The translations under genes were made by a program, and so were the position numbers. From the NCBI RefSeq assembly GCF_022809125.1, contig NZ_JALGBI010000001.1, positions 1,364,001 to 1,428,000 on the forward strand: a stretch of 64,000 nucleotides of DNA, in the 5' to 3' direction. Shown in pieces: positions 8,227-18,200 of this stretch. Below the pieces are notes generated by a model, which worked only from the letters and a program-made list of their open reading frames with translations, searched no databases and was not told the DNA's origin. How positions within the stretch are numbered: position 1 is the stretch's first letter; each line of letters starts with the position of its first letter. The DNA comes from Variovorax terrae (lineage in GTDB: Bacteria; Pseudomonadota; Gammaproteobacteria; Burkholderiales; Burkholderiaceae_C).

Positions 8227-9124
8227 CGATCTTTCTGCACCGCCGCGCTGGCGCATCCTGCTGCTGGGCGCCACCGGCCTGCTGGGGCGAGCCGTTGCTG
8301 CCGCGCTGCAGGACGGTTTCGAGGTGATGATGCCGCCGCGTGCGCAACTCGACCTGCTGCGCGCGCAAGAGGTCGCCGCGTTCCTGCGGCAGCACCGGCC
8401 GGCGGTGGTGATCAACTGCGCCGGCTGGAGCGATGTGGACGGCGCGCAAGACCATCCCGAAGCGGCCGGAGCGCTCAACCATGGGGCCGTGGCCGCGCTG
8501 GTGCAGGCCTGCGATGCCGCGGCCGCTTCGCTGATCCATTTCTCGACCGATTTCGTGTTCGACGGCCGCAAGACGGCTGCCTACACCGAAGCGGATCTGC
8601 CCGCGCCGCTCAGCGTCTATGGCCAGAGCAAGCTGGCGGGCGAGCAGGCTGTGCTTGCCAGCGCCGGTGCTCACCTGGTGCTGCGAGTGAGCTGGCTGTA
8701 CGGCCCGGGCGGGCGCAACTTCTTCAGCCAGGTGCGGGGCTGGCTTCAGCAGGACCGGGAGCTCCGGGTGGTGGCGGACCAGGTGTCGGTGCCCAACCAT
8801 GTGCAGCCGTTGGCCGCGGCGCTGCGCGAGGTGCTGGCCCGGGCCGCGAGCGAGCGCGGTGATTTCCTGGGGCGCCATCGCGGGCTGTACCACCTGAGCG
8901 CCTCGGGCCAGGCCAGCCGCTACGAGTTTGCCCGCGAGGCGGCCCGCGCACTGGGCGACAGGGCCGTGGCGCGGCTGTTGCCGGTGGCTGCCGCCAGCTT
9001 TCCGATGAAGGCCGAGCGGCCTGCCTTCAGCGCGCTGTCGAGCCGGCGCTTCGAGCGCGCCTTCGGCATCGCGCTGGCCGATTGGCGCGAAGCGGTGCGC
9101 GCGGCAGCGCCTGCGGGCGCATGA
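8213..9124 (+). CDS. SDR-family NAD(P)-dependent reductase, RmlD (dTDP-4-dehydrorhamnose reductase)-like
   Basis: A 303-residue extended short-chain dehydrogenase. The nucleotide-binding motif GATGLLG is at 19-25, followed by CAGWSDVDGAQDHPE and the STDFVFDG segment characteristic of RmlD. The catalytic YxxxK occurs in VYGQSKLAGEQ. The start at 8213 overlaps the hydrolase end by 14 bases, implying read-through coupling. No other rhamnose genes (rmlA, B, C) are nearby, so a role in dTDP-rhamnose synthesis is uncertain; it may act on another nucleotide sugar. Confidence 0.8.
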   Translation: MSTTDDLSAPPRWRILLLGATGLLGRAVAAALQDGFEVMMPPRAQLDLLRAQEVAAFLRQHRPAVVINCAGWSDVDGAQDHPEAAGALNHGAVAALVQACDAAAASLIHFSTDFVFDGRKTAAYTEADLPAPLSVYGQSKLAGEQAVLASAGAHLVLRVSWLYGPGGRNFFSQVRGWLQQDRELRVVADQVSVPNHVQPLAAALREVLARAASERGDFLGRHRGLYHLSASGQASRYEFAREAARALGDRAVARLLPVAAASFPMKAERPAFSALSSRRFERAFGIALADWREAVRAAAPAGA

Positions 9125-9136
9125 GACCGGGCCGGC

Positions 9137-10219
9137 TCAGGGCCGGGAGGATAGCTCGGGGGAGGGCGCGGCGCCTGCGGATGCAGATGCGGCCAGCGTG
9201 GGCCAGCCGGCGAGCTGGCGCTGCGCCACGTTGCACAGCGCGGTGATCCATTCCGGGCTGTCGTTGAGGCAGGGAATGTAGTGAAACTCCTTGCCGCCCG
9301 CCGTGAGGAAGGCGTTGCGGGCCTCCTGCGAGATCTCTTCCAGGGTCTCGAGGCAGTCGCCGGTGAAGCCGGGGCAGACCACGTCGACACGCCGCACGCC
9401 GGTTTTCGCCAGCGCGATCAGGCTGGGCTCGGTGTAGGGTTCGAGCCATTTGGCCTTGCCGAAACGCGACTGGAAGGTAAGGCGGTACTGCTCAGGGGCG
9501 AGGCCCAGCCGCTGCGCCAGCAACTGCGCGGTGGCCTGGCACTCGTCGCTGTAGGGGTCGCCCAGGAGCCGGGTGCGCTCGGGCACGCCGTGAAAGCTCA
9601 TCACCAGCCGGTCGGGGCGGCCGTGCTGGCGCCAGTACTGCGTGATGCGGCTGGCCAGCGCGTCGATGTAGCCCGCGTCGTCGTGGTAGCGGTTGACGAA
9701 GCGCAGCTCGGGCAGGCTGCGCACGGTGCGGGCCCAGGCATAGACGGCATCGAAGACGCTGGCGGTGGTGGTACCCGAGTATTGCGGGTAGGCCGGCAGC
9801 ACCAGGATGCGCGTGACGCCTTCGGCCTTCAGCAGGTCGAGCTGCGAGGCGATCGACGGGTTGCCGTAGCGCATGGCATAGCGCACGATGAGGCGGCGGT
9901 GGCCGCGCTCGCCCAGCCAGCCCTGCAGCAGCGTGGCCTGCTTGTCGGTCCAGACCTTCAGCGGCGAGCCCTCGGGCGTCCAGATGCTGGCGTACTTGGC
10001 GGCGGACTTCTTCGGCCGCACGCGCAGGATGATGCCGTGCAGGATCGTCTTCCAGACCAGCGGCGGGATTTCCACCACGCGCGGGTCGCTCAGGAATTCG
10101 GCGAGGTAGCGGCGCAGGGCGGCCGGCGTGGGGGCATCGGGCGTGCCCAGGTTGCACAGCAGAACGGCGGTGTAGTCCTGCTGCCCCTCGAGGTGGGGCG
10201 GTTCTTTGGCGAAGGTCAT
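9137..10219 (-). CDS. hemH: Ferrochelatase
   Basis: A 360-residue enzyme inserting ferrous iron into protoporphyrin IX, the last step of haem synthesis. Conserved signatures are [13 protein letters not shown] at the start, [11 protein letters not shown] holding the metal-binding His, and [17 protein letters not shown] with the active-site Glu. The start at 10219 is chosen because the protein then begins [20 protein letters not shown]; upstream in-frame sequence is not family-like. It runs divergently from the HAD phosphatase 19 bases away, so the two share a very short promoter region, and converges with the RmlD-like gene. Haem supply would matter for the cbb3 oxidase encoded later in the window. 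Confidence 0.95.
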   Translation of the reverse strand: MTFAKEPPHLEGQQDYTAVLLCNLGTPDAPTPAALRRYLAEFLSDPRVVEIPPLVWKTILHGIILRVRPKKSAAKYASIWTPEGSPLKVWTDKQATLLQGWLGERGHRRLIVRYAMRYGNPSIASQLDLLKAEGVTRILVLPAYPQYSGTTTASVFDAVYAWARTVRSLPELRFVNRYHDDAGYIDALASRITQYWRQHGRPDRLVMSFHGVPERTRLLGDPYSDECQATAQLLAQRLGLAPEQYRLTFQSRFGKAKWLEPYTEPSLIALAKTGVRRVDVVCPGFTGDCLETLEEISQEARNAFLTAGGKEFHYIPCLNDSPEWITALCNVAQRQLAGWPTLAASASAGAAPSPELSSRP

Positions 10220-10238
10220 GAGGTATTCTCCCGCACCT

Positions 10239-10934
10239 ATGCTGGACATCAAGAAAATCAGGGCAATCAGCCTGGATCTGGACGACACCCTGTGGCCGAT
10301 CTGGCCGACCATCGAGCGCGCCGAGAAGTGCCTGCATCTGTGGCTTACCGAACATGCGCCGATGACGGCCGCCCTGTTTTCAAGCCCCGGCGCGCTGCGC
10401 GACATCCGCGACTACATGGCGGCGAACCGGCCCGACCTGCGGTCCGACCTCAGCGCCGTGCGCCGCGAATCGATCCGATTGGCGCTGTACCGGGCGGGCG
10501 AGAACCCGCTGCTGGCCGAGCCGGCGTTCGAGGTGTTCTTTGCCGAGCGCCAGCGGGTGCAGCTGTTCGACGATGCCCTGTCGGCCCTGGAATTCCTGTC
10601 AGCCCGCTTTCCCCTGGTCGCCTTGTCCAACGGCAATGCCGACGTGCAGCAGGTGGGGCTGGGCGCCTATTTCCAGGCTGCCATCAGCGCCCGCGAGTTC
10701 GGCGTGGGCAAGCCCGATCCGCGCATCTTCCATGCGGCGGCCGGCGCGGTCGATGTGCCGCCCGAGGCCGTGCTGCATGTGGGCGATGACGCCATGCTCG
10801 ACGTGCTTGGCGGCATCAACGCCGGCATGCAGACGGTCTGGGTCAATCGCGCCGACCACCTGTGGCCGCACGAGGTGCAGCCGCATGTGACGCTGGGCAA
10901 CCTGACCGAGCTGTGCGACCTGCTCGCGCACTGA
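10239..10934 (+). CDS. HAD-superfamily hydrolase (YigB-like phosphatase)
   Basis: A 231-residue phosphatase of HAD subfamily I. Motif I is [11 protein letters not shown] with the nucleophile Asp, motif [11 protein letters not shown], motif III the Lys in GVGKPDP, and motif [15 protein letters not shown]. It resembles YigB-type enzymes, some of which dephosphorylate the riboflavin intermediate 5-amino-6-(5-phospho-D-ribitylamino)uracil; the true substrate is unknown. The start at 10239 (MLDIKK) is preferred over 10206, which would overlap the divergent hemH start. Confidence 0.85.
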   Translation: MLDIKKIRAISLDLDDTLWPIWPTIERAEKCLHLWLTEHAPMTAALFSSPGALRDIRDYMAANRPDLRSDLSAVRRESIRLALYRAGENPLLAEPAFEVFFAERQRVQLFDDALSALEFLSARFPLVALSNGNADVQQVGLGAYFQAAISAREFGVGKPDPRIFHAAAGAVDVPPEAVLHVGDDAMLDVLGGINAGMQTVWVNRADHLWPHEVQPHVTLGNLTELCDLLAH

Positions 10935-10944
10935 CCGCCGGCGG

Positions 10945-12204
10945 CTACAGGCTCAGCGCCGCGGCCGTGCCGCTGCGCGTGGCGCCTTCGAGCGTGGCCG
11001 GGTAGGGGCCGTCAACGTAGTCACCGCAGGCCAGCAGGCCCGCGGCGATGTGCAGGCCGGGCCGCCTGAGCCCCGGCGTGCAGGCGAAGGTGGCCCGTTT
11101 CTCCACCACGGTCTGCACCAGGTGCAGGCCGGACAGCCCCAACTGCTGGCGAGCCTGCGCGAGCACCTGCTGCTCCAGCGCGCCGCGCTCGCCCTGGCTG
11201 GCGCTGGCGACGAAGGCCAGCAGGCCGGCCGGGCCGCCGAGCTGGCCGCGGTCGAACGCGAACTGGGCTGGCGCTCCGGGGCCGCAGCGCAGGGTGACCA
11301 TCGGCTGCGCGAGCCGGGCCGCGCTCGCGGCGTAGACCGTGGTGATCGCGGTGAAGTCCAGTGCCCGGGCCTGGCGCGACCAGTCGGCGGCCGGCGCACC
11401 GCTGTCTTCGGCCAGGCGCGCTGCTTCGGTTGGCGGACAAGCCAGGATCACGCGGTCGTAGCGGGCACCGTCGACCTGCCAGTGCGGCCCGTCGGCCTGC
11501 AGGTGCTGGACGCGGTGGCCCGGCACGACCCGGCCGCCGCGCTGCGCCAGCCAGCGTGCGGCGGCCTCGGGGAACAGGGCGCCCAGGTCGGCGCTTGGCA
11601 GCAGCAGGTGGGAGCCGCCGCTGATGCCGAACAGCGCGTCGCGCAGCACGCGCAGGAACACCTGGCCGCTGGCGTCGGCCGCGGGCAGGTTGAGCGCGGA
11701 AACGCACAGCGGCTCGATCAGCTCGGCCATCACGCGCGGGGTCAGGCCGGCGCACAGGCCGGCCACGGTCTGCGCGGGCGCGCATTCGAAGCGGCCGCGC
11801 TGCCAGCCGGCGGCCGTGCGCAGCAGGGCGAGCTTGTCGCGCCAGTGCCAGCCGCGTGCCGTGAGGATGCCGGCCAGGGCGTCGAGCGGCGCGGGCAGCT
11901 GCGGCAGCTTCAGGCCGCGCCCGTCGGGAAAGCGCAGCACCAGCGGCAGGCGACGCAGGGCGGCCGCGGCATCCACGCCGACCAGGTGCATCAGCCGCAG
12001 TGTCTCGGTGTAGGCGCCGATCAGGATGTGCTGGCCGTTGTCCAGCGTCACGGCCGAGCCGTCGGGCAGGCGGCCCGGCAGGCCGCGCGCGCGGCCGCCC
12101 AGGGTGCGCGCGCTCTCGAGCACCGTGACGGCGTGGCCGGCGTGCGCGGCTTGCACCGCGGCGGCCAAGCCGGCCCAGCCGGCGCCGACGATGGCGATGT
12201 TCAT
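10945..12204 (-). CDS. hpnE: Hydroxysqualene dehydroxylase HpnE
   Basis: A 419-residue FAD-dependent amine oxidase-like enzyme that reduces hydroxysqualene to squalene, the third step of the bacterial squalene route. It opens with the dinucleotide-binding motif VGAGWAGLAAAVQAAHAG followed by VTVLESARTLGGRARG, and ends with the family motif GDYVDGPYPATLEGATRSG. It is the last gene of hpnCDE, all on the minus strand. It converges with the HAD phosphatase. Confidence 0.92.
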   Translation of the reverse strand: MNIAIVGAGWAGLAAAVQAAHAGHAVTVLESARTLGGRARGLPGRLPDGSAVTLDNGQHILIGAYTETLRLMHLVGVDAAAALRRLPLVLRFPDGRGLKLPQLPAPLDALAGILTARGWHWRDKLALLRTAAGWQRGRFECAPAQTVAGLCAGLTPRVMAELIEPLCVSALNLPAADASGQVFLRVLRDALFGISGGSHLLLPSADLGALFPEAAARWLAQRGGRVVPGHRVQHLQADGPHWQVDGARYDRVILACPPTEAARLAEDSGAPAADWSRQARALDFTAITTVYAASAARLAQPMVTLRCGPGAPAQFAFDRGQLGGPAGLLAFVASASQGERGALEQQVLAQARQQLGLSGLHLVQTVVEKRATFACTPGLRRPGLHIAAGLLACGDYVDGPYPATLEGATRSGTAAALSL

Positions 12205-12244
12205 GGGGCAGGCGCCGCCAGGGGGCGCCGGGGCATGCGGGCCA

Positions 12245-13084
12245 TCAGAGGGTTCCCAGCGCCTGCACCTTCCACGCCAGCCAGAACTTGCGCAGCGGCG
12301 TGAGGCTGACGCGCTGGTGCAGCACCTGGAAGTTGTCGCGCTCGATCTCGCGCAGCAGCGTGCGGTAGATGCTGGCCATCATGAGGCCGGGCTTCTGTGC
12401 GCGGCGGTCGGCATCGGGCAGCAGGGCGAAGGCCTCGTCGTAGAGGCGGTGGGCGCGTGCGGCTTGGAACTGCATGAGCGCGGTGAAGCGGTCCGAGTAG
12501 CTGCGCTTGAGGATGTCGTTGGCCTTCACGTCGAACTGCTGGAGCTCGTTGACGGGCAGGTAGATGCGCCCGCGCATGGCGTCCTCGCCCACGTCGCGGA
12601 TGATGTTGGTGAGCTGGAACGCCAGGCCCAGGCGGTGCGCGTACTCGGTGGTCTGCGCCTGCGTCTGGCCGAAAATGCGCGCGGCGACTTCGCCCACCAC
12701 GCCCGCCACCAGGTGGCAGTAGCGCTGCAGGCCGGGGAAGTCGAGGTAGCGGGTCTGGTCCAGGTCCATCTGGCAGCCCTCGATGATGGCCAGCAGGTGG
12801 CCCGGCTCGATGCCGTGGCCGGCGGCCAGCGGCATCAGCGCCTTCGTGACCGGGTGGCTGGGCTGGCCCGCGAACGCCTTCGCCACCTCGGTGCGCCACC
12901 AGGCGAGCTTGCTGTGCGCCACGCCGGGGTCGGTGACTTCGTCGACCACGTCGTCCACTTCGCGGCAGAAGGCATAGAAGGCGGTGATGGCGGCGCGCCG
13001 GGGCTTGGGCAGGAAAAGAAAGGCGTAATAGAAGCTGCTGCCGGAGGCGGCGGCTTTCTGCTGGACGTACTGCTCGGGGGTCAT
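12245..13084 (-). CDS. hpnD: Presqualene diphosphate synthase HpnD
   Basis: A 279-residue squalene/phytoene synthase-family enzyme condensing two farnesyl diphosphates into presqualene diphosphate. The two Asp-rich magnesium-binding motifs are REVDDVVDEV and NIIRDVGEDAMRGRIYLP. Gene order (hpnC, hpnD, hpnE) and length fit HpnD rather than phytoene synthase. A 40-base gap holding GC-rich inverted repeats separates it from hpnE. Confidence 0.92.
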   Translation of the reverse strand: MTPEQYVQQKAAASGSSFYYAFLFLPKPRRAAITAFYAFCREVDDVVDEVTDPGVAHSKLAWWRTEVAKAFAGQPSHPVTKALMPLAAGHGIEPGHLLAIIEGCQMDLDQTRYLDFPGLQRYCHLVAGVVGEVAARIFGQTQAQTTEYAHRLGLAFQLTNIIRDVGEDAMRGRIYLPVNELQQFDVKANDILKRSYSDRFTALMQFQAARAHRLYDEAFALLPDADRRAQKPGLMMASIYRTLLREIERDNFQVLHQRVSLTPLRKFWLAWKVQALGTL

Positions 13085-13123
13085 GGCGCCGATTGTCCCA
13101 TTGCATATCTCATGCGGTCCGCC

Positions 13124-13981
13124 TCACATCCACAGGCTGCGCCACAGCAGCCGCGGCGCGTCCAGGGCGCCCAACCGGGGGCGGGTGCGCAGCGTGGCGA
13201 AATCCAGGGCCTCGATCTTGTCGAGGATGCGCAGGCCGCCCTGAACCACCAGCCGCAGCTCCCAGCCGGCCCGGCCCGGGACCTGGTGCACGAGTGGAGC
13301 CCCTTTTTGCATCAAGGTCCGCGCCCAGTGGACTTCGCTTGCTATCAATTTGGTAGCTTCGGGAGTCTGCCGCAGCGCCTGCAGGTCGGCTTGCGCCACG
13401 CCGTAGGCGGCGCTGTCCTGGTGCGGCAGGTAGTGGCGGCCGCGCCGCAGGTCCTGCCCGAGGTCTTGCCAGAAGTTGATGAGCTGCAGCGCCGAGCAGA
13501 TGTCGTCGCTGCGCGCGAGCGACGCGCCGTCGTGCACGCCGTACAAGTGCAGCAGCAGCCGGCCGACCGGGTTGGCAGAGCGGCGGCAGTAGTCGAGCAG
13601 CTCGGCGCGGTCGGCGTAGCCGGCGGCGTCGCGGGTCTTTTCCACATCCTGCACGAAGGCGCTGAGCAGATTGGCCAGCAGCGGCTCGGGCAGGGCAAAG
13701 CTGTGCATGGCCTCGCGCAGCGGGCCGAACACCTGCGGCCAGCGGGCCGACGCGGGCTCGCGGCGCGCGGCGGCGGCGAGGTCGGCGCGGTAGGCGGCGA
13801 GCTCGTCCAGCCGCTGCTGCGGCGCGGCATCGCCCTCGTCGGCGATGTCGTCGGCCGTGCGGGCAAACCAGTAGATCGCGGCGATGGCCGGGCGCAGCCG
13901 GGGCGGGCAGAGCCAGGACGCCACCGGGAAATTCTCGTAGTGGGTGACGGGCGGGGCAGAGGGAGCGGCGGCGAGATTCAC
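13124..13981 (-). CDS. hpnC: Hydroxysqualene synthase HpnC (GTG start)
   Basis: A 285-residue paralogue of HpnD that converts presqualene diphosphate to hydroxysqualene. Asp-rich motifs are RTADDIADEGD and INFWQDLGQDLRRGRHYLP. The start is read as GTG at 13981, giving MNLAAAPSAPPVTHYENFPV; no convincing ribosome binding site is visible. Residues about 208-227 are encoded by a copy of the dispersed mini-repeat (13302-13358) in the orientation that yields an ATKLIAS...ARTL peptide. It is the first gene of the hpnCDE operon and diverges from the RND efflux operon. No squalene-hopene cyclase is present in the window. Confidence 0.9.
   Translation of the reverse strand: MNLAAAPSAPPVTHYENFPVASWLCPPRLRPAIAAIYWFARTADDIADEGDAAPQQRLDELAAYRADLAAAARREPASARWPQVFGPLREAMHSFALPEPLLANLLSAFVQDVEKTRDAAGYADRAELLDYCRRSANPVGRLLLHLYGVHDGASLARSDDICSALQLINFWQDLGQDLRRGRHYLPHQDSAAYGVAQADLQALRQTPEATKLIASEVHWARTLMQKGAPLVHQVPGRAGWELRLVVQGGLRILDKIEALDFATLRTRPRLGALDAPRLLWRSLWM
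13302..13358 (+). repeat. Dispersed mini-repeat, copy A (inside hpnC)
   Basis: On the plus strand: a T-run, AAGGTCC, CCAGTGG, then GCTATCAATTTGGTAGC at 13341-13357. This matches the other copies in order and spacing. It lies within hpnC, which reads it on the opposite strand as about 20 in-frame codons. Confidence 0.65.
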
Positions 13982-13996
13982 GGCCGAGATTGTCGC

Positions 13997-14025
13997 TTGA
14001 CAAGTATTCGCGTTTACCCTAGATT
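13997..14025 (+). promoter_or_regulatory. Sigma-70 promoter for RND efflux operon
   Basis: TTGACA at 13997-14002, a 17-base spacer, and TAGATT at 14020-14025, about 55 bases upstream of the membrane fusion protein start. The -35 element is perfect. Confidence 0.75.
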
Positions 14026-14045
14026 ACTAACCGGTCAGTCAGTAG
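14026..14045. promoter_or_regulatory. Putative repressor operator at the RND promoter
   Basis: ACTAACCGGTCAGT (14026-14039) is a pseudo-palindrome (12 of 14 positions symmetric) centred on ACCGGT and extended by a repeated CAGT. It lies just after the -10 element, where a TetR-family repressor typically blocks RND operons. No such regulator gene is adjacent in the window. Confidence 0.5.
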
Positions 14046-14080
14046 AAGATTCTTTGCATACTTTTACATTAACCCTCGCC

Positions 14081-15274
14081 ATGCCCGAACCCTCTCTCAC
14101 ACCGCGAATTCTTGCCGGCCTTGGTGCCGCCGGCGTGGCCCTGCTGCTGACGGCCTGTTCCAAGCCGGCGCCGCCGGAGGAGCCGGTGCGGGCGGTCAAG
14201 GTGATGACCGTGGGCGTGGACGGCTTCCAGGCCGGTTACGAATTTGCCGGCGAGGTGCGGGCGCGCATCGAGTCGCGCCTGGGTTTCCGGGTGGCGGGCA
14301 AGATCATCCGGCGCCAGGCTGAACTGGGCCAGCGCGTCAAGGCCGGCCAGGTGCTGGCCCAGCTCGACCCGCAGGACTACCGGCTGGCGGCCGACGCGGC
14401 GCGCGCGCAGGTGGCCGCGGCGCAGACCAACCGCGACCTGGCGGCGGCCGACTACCGGCGCTACAAGGAACTGAAGGACCAGAACTTCATCGCCGGCGCC
14501 GAACTCGAGCGCCGCGACGCCACGCTCAAGGCGGCCCAGGCCCAGCTTGAACAGGCGCAGGCGCAACTGGCCTCGCAGGGCAACCAGGCGGCTTACACCA
14601 GCCTGGTGGCCGATGTGTCCGGGATCGTCACCGCGATCGAGGCCGAGGTCGGCCAAGTGGTGGCGGCCGGCACGCCAGTGGTGCGCATCGCGCAGGACGG
14701 CCCGCGCGACGCAGTGTTCTCGGTGCCCGAGGACAAGGTGGCGGCGATCCGGCCGGGCTCGGTTGTCGATGTGCGGGTGTGGGCCGGCAATGCGCGCCTG
14801 ACGGGCCGGGTGCGCGACGTGGCGGCCAGCGCCGACCCGGTGACGCGCACCTTCCCGGTCAAGGTGGCTCTGGACGGCCAGGACACCCCGGCGCTGGGCG
14901 CCACGGTCTATGCGGCGCCGCAGGCGCTCAGCCACGCGGGCGCGCAGGTCATCAAGCTGCCGACCAGCGCGCTGCGGCAGGACGGCCAGGCCACGGCGGT
15001 GTGGGTGCTCGACAAGGCGGCGATGACGGTCCGCTCGCAGCCGGTGCAGATCGCCACGGCCGACGGCAACGAGGCCGTGATCAGCGGCGGGTTGCAACCG
15101 GGCATGCTGGTGGTGTCGGCCGGCGTGCATGTGCTGCAACCGGGGCAGAAAGTCACGATTTACCAGCCAAAAGTGCCGGAGGTCCAGGCCAGCGGGTCAC
15201 AGAGCGCTATCAAAAACGTAGCGACTGCCCTGCCTGCGGCATCGGCCGCGGCGCCCGCCCTGGCCGCGAAGTGA
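14081..15274 (+). CDS. RND efflux periplasmic adaptor (membrane fusion lipoprotein)
   Basis: A 397-residue periplasmic adaptor linking an RND pump to an outer-membrane channel. It has a lipoprotein signal (LLLTACSK, lipidated Cys near residue 25), a biotinyl-lipoyl-like domain, an alpha-helical hairpin rich in Ala/Gln (about 105-170), and a beta-barrel domain. The family motifs RVAGKIIRRQAELGQRVKAG and TSLVADVSGIVTAIEAEVGQ are clear. The start at 14081 is the first ATG after the strong promoter at 13997. Residues about 363-381 (PEVQASGSQSAIKNVA) are encoded by a copy of the dispersed mini-repeat (15168-15222). The pump gene follows after 7 bases. No outer-membrane factor is encoded beside it. 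Confidence 0.88.
   Translation: MPEPSLTPRILAGLGAAGVALLLTACSKPAPPEEPVRAVKVMTVGVDGFQAGYEFAGEVRARIESRLGFRVAGKIIRRQAELGQRVKAGQVLAQLDPQDYRLAADAARAQVAAAQTNRDLAAADYRRYKELKDQNFIAGAELERRDATLKAAQAQLEQAQAQLASQGNQAAYTSLVADVSGIVTAIEAEVGQVVAAGTPVVRIAQDGPRDAVFSVPEDKVAAIRPGSVVDVRVWAGNARLTGRVRDVAASADPVTRTFPVKVALDGQDTPALGATVYAAPQALSHAGAQVIKLPTSALRQDGQATAVWVLDKAAMTVRSQPVQIATADGNEAVISGGLQPGMLVVSAGVHVLQPGQKVTIYQPKVPEVQASGSQSAIKNVATALPAASAAAPALAAK
15168..15222 (+). repeat. Dispersed mini-repeat, copy B (inside RND adaptor gene)
   Basis: GAGGTCCAGG, AGCGGGTCA and GCTATCAAAAACGTAGC in the family order, read in frame as PEVQASGSQSAIKNVA near the C-terminus of the adaptor, where insertion is likely tolerated. Confidence 0.8.
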
Positions 15275-15281
15275 GGCGGCC

Positions 15282-18200
15282 ATGACGCAAGCCCAGCCCA
15301 AGGAGAGCTTCAACCTCTCGAAGTGGGCGCTGGACCATCCGGCGCTCACCCGCTACCTGATGATCGTGCTGATGCTGCTGGGCTTTGCCGCCTATTTCCA
15401 GCTCGGCCAGGACGAAGACCCGCCGTTCACCTTCCGCGCCATGGTGGTGCGCACCTACTGGCCCGGCGCCACGGCGCAGCAGGTGGCCGAGCAGGTGACC
15501 GACAAGCTCGAGCGCACGCTGCAGGACGTGCCCTATGCCGACAAGATCCGCAGCTACTCCAAGCCGGGCGAGTCGCAGATCATCTTCCAGATCAAGGACT
15601 CGTCGCGCGCCGGCGAGGTGGCCAACGTCTGGTACACGGCGCGCAAGAAGATCGGCGACATGAAGTACACGCTGCCCGCGGGCGTGCAGGGGCCGTTCTT
15701 CAACGACGACTTCGGCGATGTCTACGGCGTGATCTATGCGCTGGAGTCCGACGGCTTCAGCTACGCCGAGCTCAAGGTCTTCGCCGACGACGTGCGCCAG
15801 CAGCTGCTGCGCGTGCCCGACGTGGCCAAGGTCGACCTGTTCGGCGTGCAGGACGAGAAGGTCTACATCGAGATCTCGCAGCGGCGCCTGGCCCAGCTCG
15901 GGCTGGACATGAATGCCGTGCTGGCCCAGCTGGGCCAGCAGAACGCGGTGGAATCGGCCGGCGCCGTGCAGACGCCGCTGGACGTGGTGCAGGTGCGCGT
16001 GGCCGGTCAGTTCGCGGCGGTGGAGCAGCTCAAGGCCATGCCGATCCGCGGCAGCTCGGGCAACCAGCTTCGCCTGGGCGACATCGCCGACGTCAGGCGC
16101 GGCTACGTCGATCCGCCCGCGGTCAAGGTGCGGCACCAGGGCCGGGAAGTGATCGCGCTGGGGGTCTCCATGGCCAAGGGCGGCGACATCATCGCCCTGG
16201 GCAAGGCGCTGCAGACCGCCACGCAGCGCATCGGCAAGGCCCTGCCGGCGGGCGTGAGCCTGCAGCAGGTGCAGGACCAGCCCCGGTCGGTGTCCAGCTC
16301 GGTCAATGAGTTCGTGCGCGTGCTGATCGAGGCCGTGGCGATCGTGCTGGCCGTCAGCTTCATCAGCCTGGGCCTGCACCGCCGCCCCGGCAACCACCCG
16401 CTGTGGCGGCGCTGGACCCTGGACATGCGGCCCGGCCTGGTGGTGGGCATCACGATCCCGCTGGTGCTGGCCGTGACCTTCCTGGCCATGAACTACTGGG
16501 GCATCGGGCTGCACAAGATCTCGCTGGGCTCGCTGATCATCGCCCTGGGCCTGCTGGTGGACGACGCCATCATCGCGGTCGAGATGATGGTGCGCAAGAT
16601 GGAGGAGGGCTACGACAAGGTGCGCGCCGCCACCTTCGCCTACGAGATCACCGCCATGCCCATGCTCACGGGCACGCTGATCACGGCCGCGGGCTTCCTG
16701 CCCATCGGCATCGCCAGGTCGGTGACCGGTGAATACACCTTCGCGATCTTCGCCGTGACGGTGATCGCGCTGGTGCTGTCGTGGATCGTGTCGGTGTACT
16801 TTGTGCCTTACCTGGGAACCTTGCTGCTCAAGACGCCGCCGGGCCGCCCCAAGGCGGCTGGCGCCCCCTCGGGGGGCAGCGAAGCACACGCCGTGGCGAG
16901 CGTGGGGGCAGGCGGCCTGCCACACGTGCAGGAGGTGGCTGAGGGCCACGACAGTCCGCACGAGATGTTCGACAGCCCGTTCTACAACACCTTCCGCCAG
17001 GCGGTGAACTGGTGCGTGCAGCACCGCTGGCTCACCATCGGCGCCACGCTGCTGATCTTCGCGCTCGGCATCGTGGGCATGGGCCGGGTGCAGCAGCAGT
17101 TCTTCCCCGATTCGAGCCGGCCCGAGATCCTGGTGGACATCTGGTTCCCCGAAGGCACCTCGTTCGCGGCCAACGAGGAGGTGACGCGCCGCGTCGAGCA
17201 GCGCTTCATGGCGCTGGACGGCGTGACCACGGTCAGCACCTGGGTCGGCTCGGGCGTGCCGCGCTTCTACCTGCCGCTGGACCAGGTGTTTCCCCAATCC
17301 AACGTCTCGCAGTTCATCATCATCCCCAAGGACCTGAAGCTGCGTGAATCGCTGCGCGTGCAGCTGCCCGCGCTGCTGGCCCAGGAGTTTCCCGAGGTGC
17401 GCGGGCGCGTCAAGCTGCTGCCCAACGGCCCGCCGGTGCCGTACCCGATGCAGTTCCGCGTGATCGGCACCGACCCGGTGGCGCTGCGCGCGCGCGCCGA
17501 CGAAGTCAAGGCCGCGATGCGCGAGAGCCCCAACACGCGCGGCGTCAACGACAACTGGAACGAATCGGTCAAGGTGCTGCGGCTGGAGGTGGACCAGTCC
17601 AAGGCGCGCGCCCTGGGCGTCACCAGCCAGTCGATCGCCCAGGCCTCCCGCACCATCCTGGCGGGCACCCCGGTCGGCCAGTTCCGCGAGAACGACAAGC
17701 TGATCGACATCGTGCTGCGCCAGCCGCTGGACGAGCGCAACGCCATCACCGACATCGCCAACGCCTACCTGCCCACGGCCTCGGGCCAGTCGATCCCGCT
17801 GACCCAGATCGCCAAGCCGGTGTTCACCTGGGAGCCGGGCGTGATGTGGCGCGAGAACCGCGACTACGCCATCACCGTGCAGGGCGACATCATCGAGGGC
17901 CTGCAGGGCGCCACCGTCACCAACGAGCTGCTGCCCCAACTGAAGCGCCTGGAGGCCGGATGGCCGCCGGGCTACCGCATCGAGGTGGCCGGCGCGGTGG
18001 AGGAAAGCTCCAAGGGCTCGGCCTCGATCGCCGCGGGCATCCCGATCATGCTGTTCATCACCTTCACGCTGCTGATGCTGCAGCTGCAGAGCTTCAGCCG
18101 CGCCATGCTGGTGTTCCTGACCGGGCCGCTGGGCATTGCCGGCGTGGCCGGCGCGCTGCTGGTGCTGAATCGGCCGTTCGGCTTCGTGGCGCTGCTGGGC

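Noticed and set aside
12210..12240. GC-rich inverted repeat between hpnD and hpnE as a second copy of the RND-loop repeat
   Set aside because: It shares only GGCGCC-type runs, not the ordered blocks of the 16841-16911 element.
12026..14080. Plus-strand open frame upstream of the RND adaptor that could lengthen it by nearly 700 residues
   Set aside because: It runs antisense to hpnC, hpnD and hpnE. The adaptor's lipoprotein signal and promoter fix the start at 14081.
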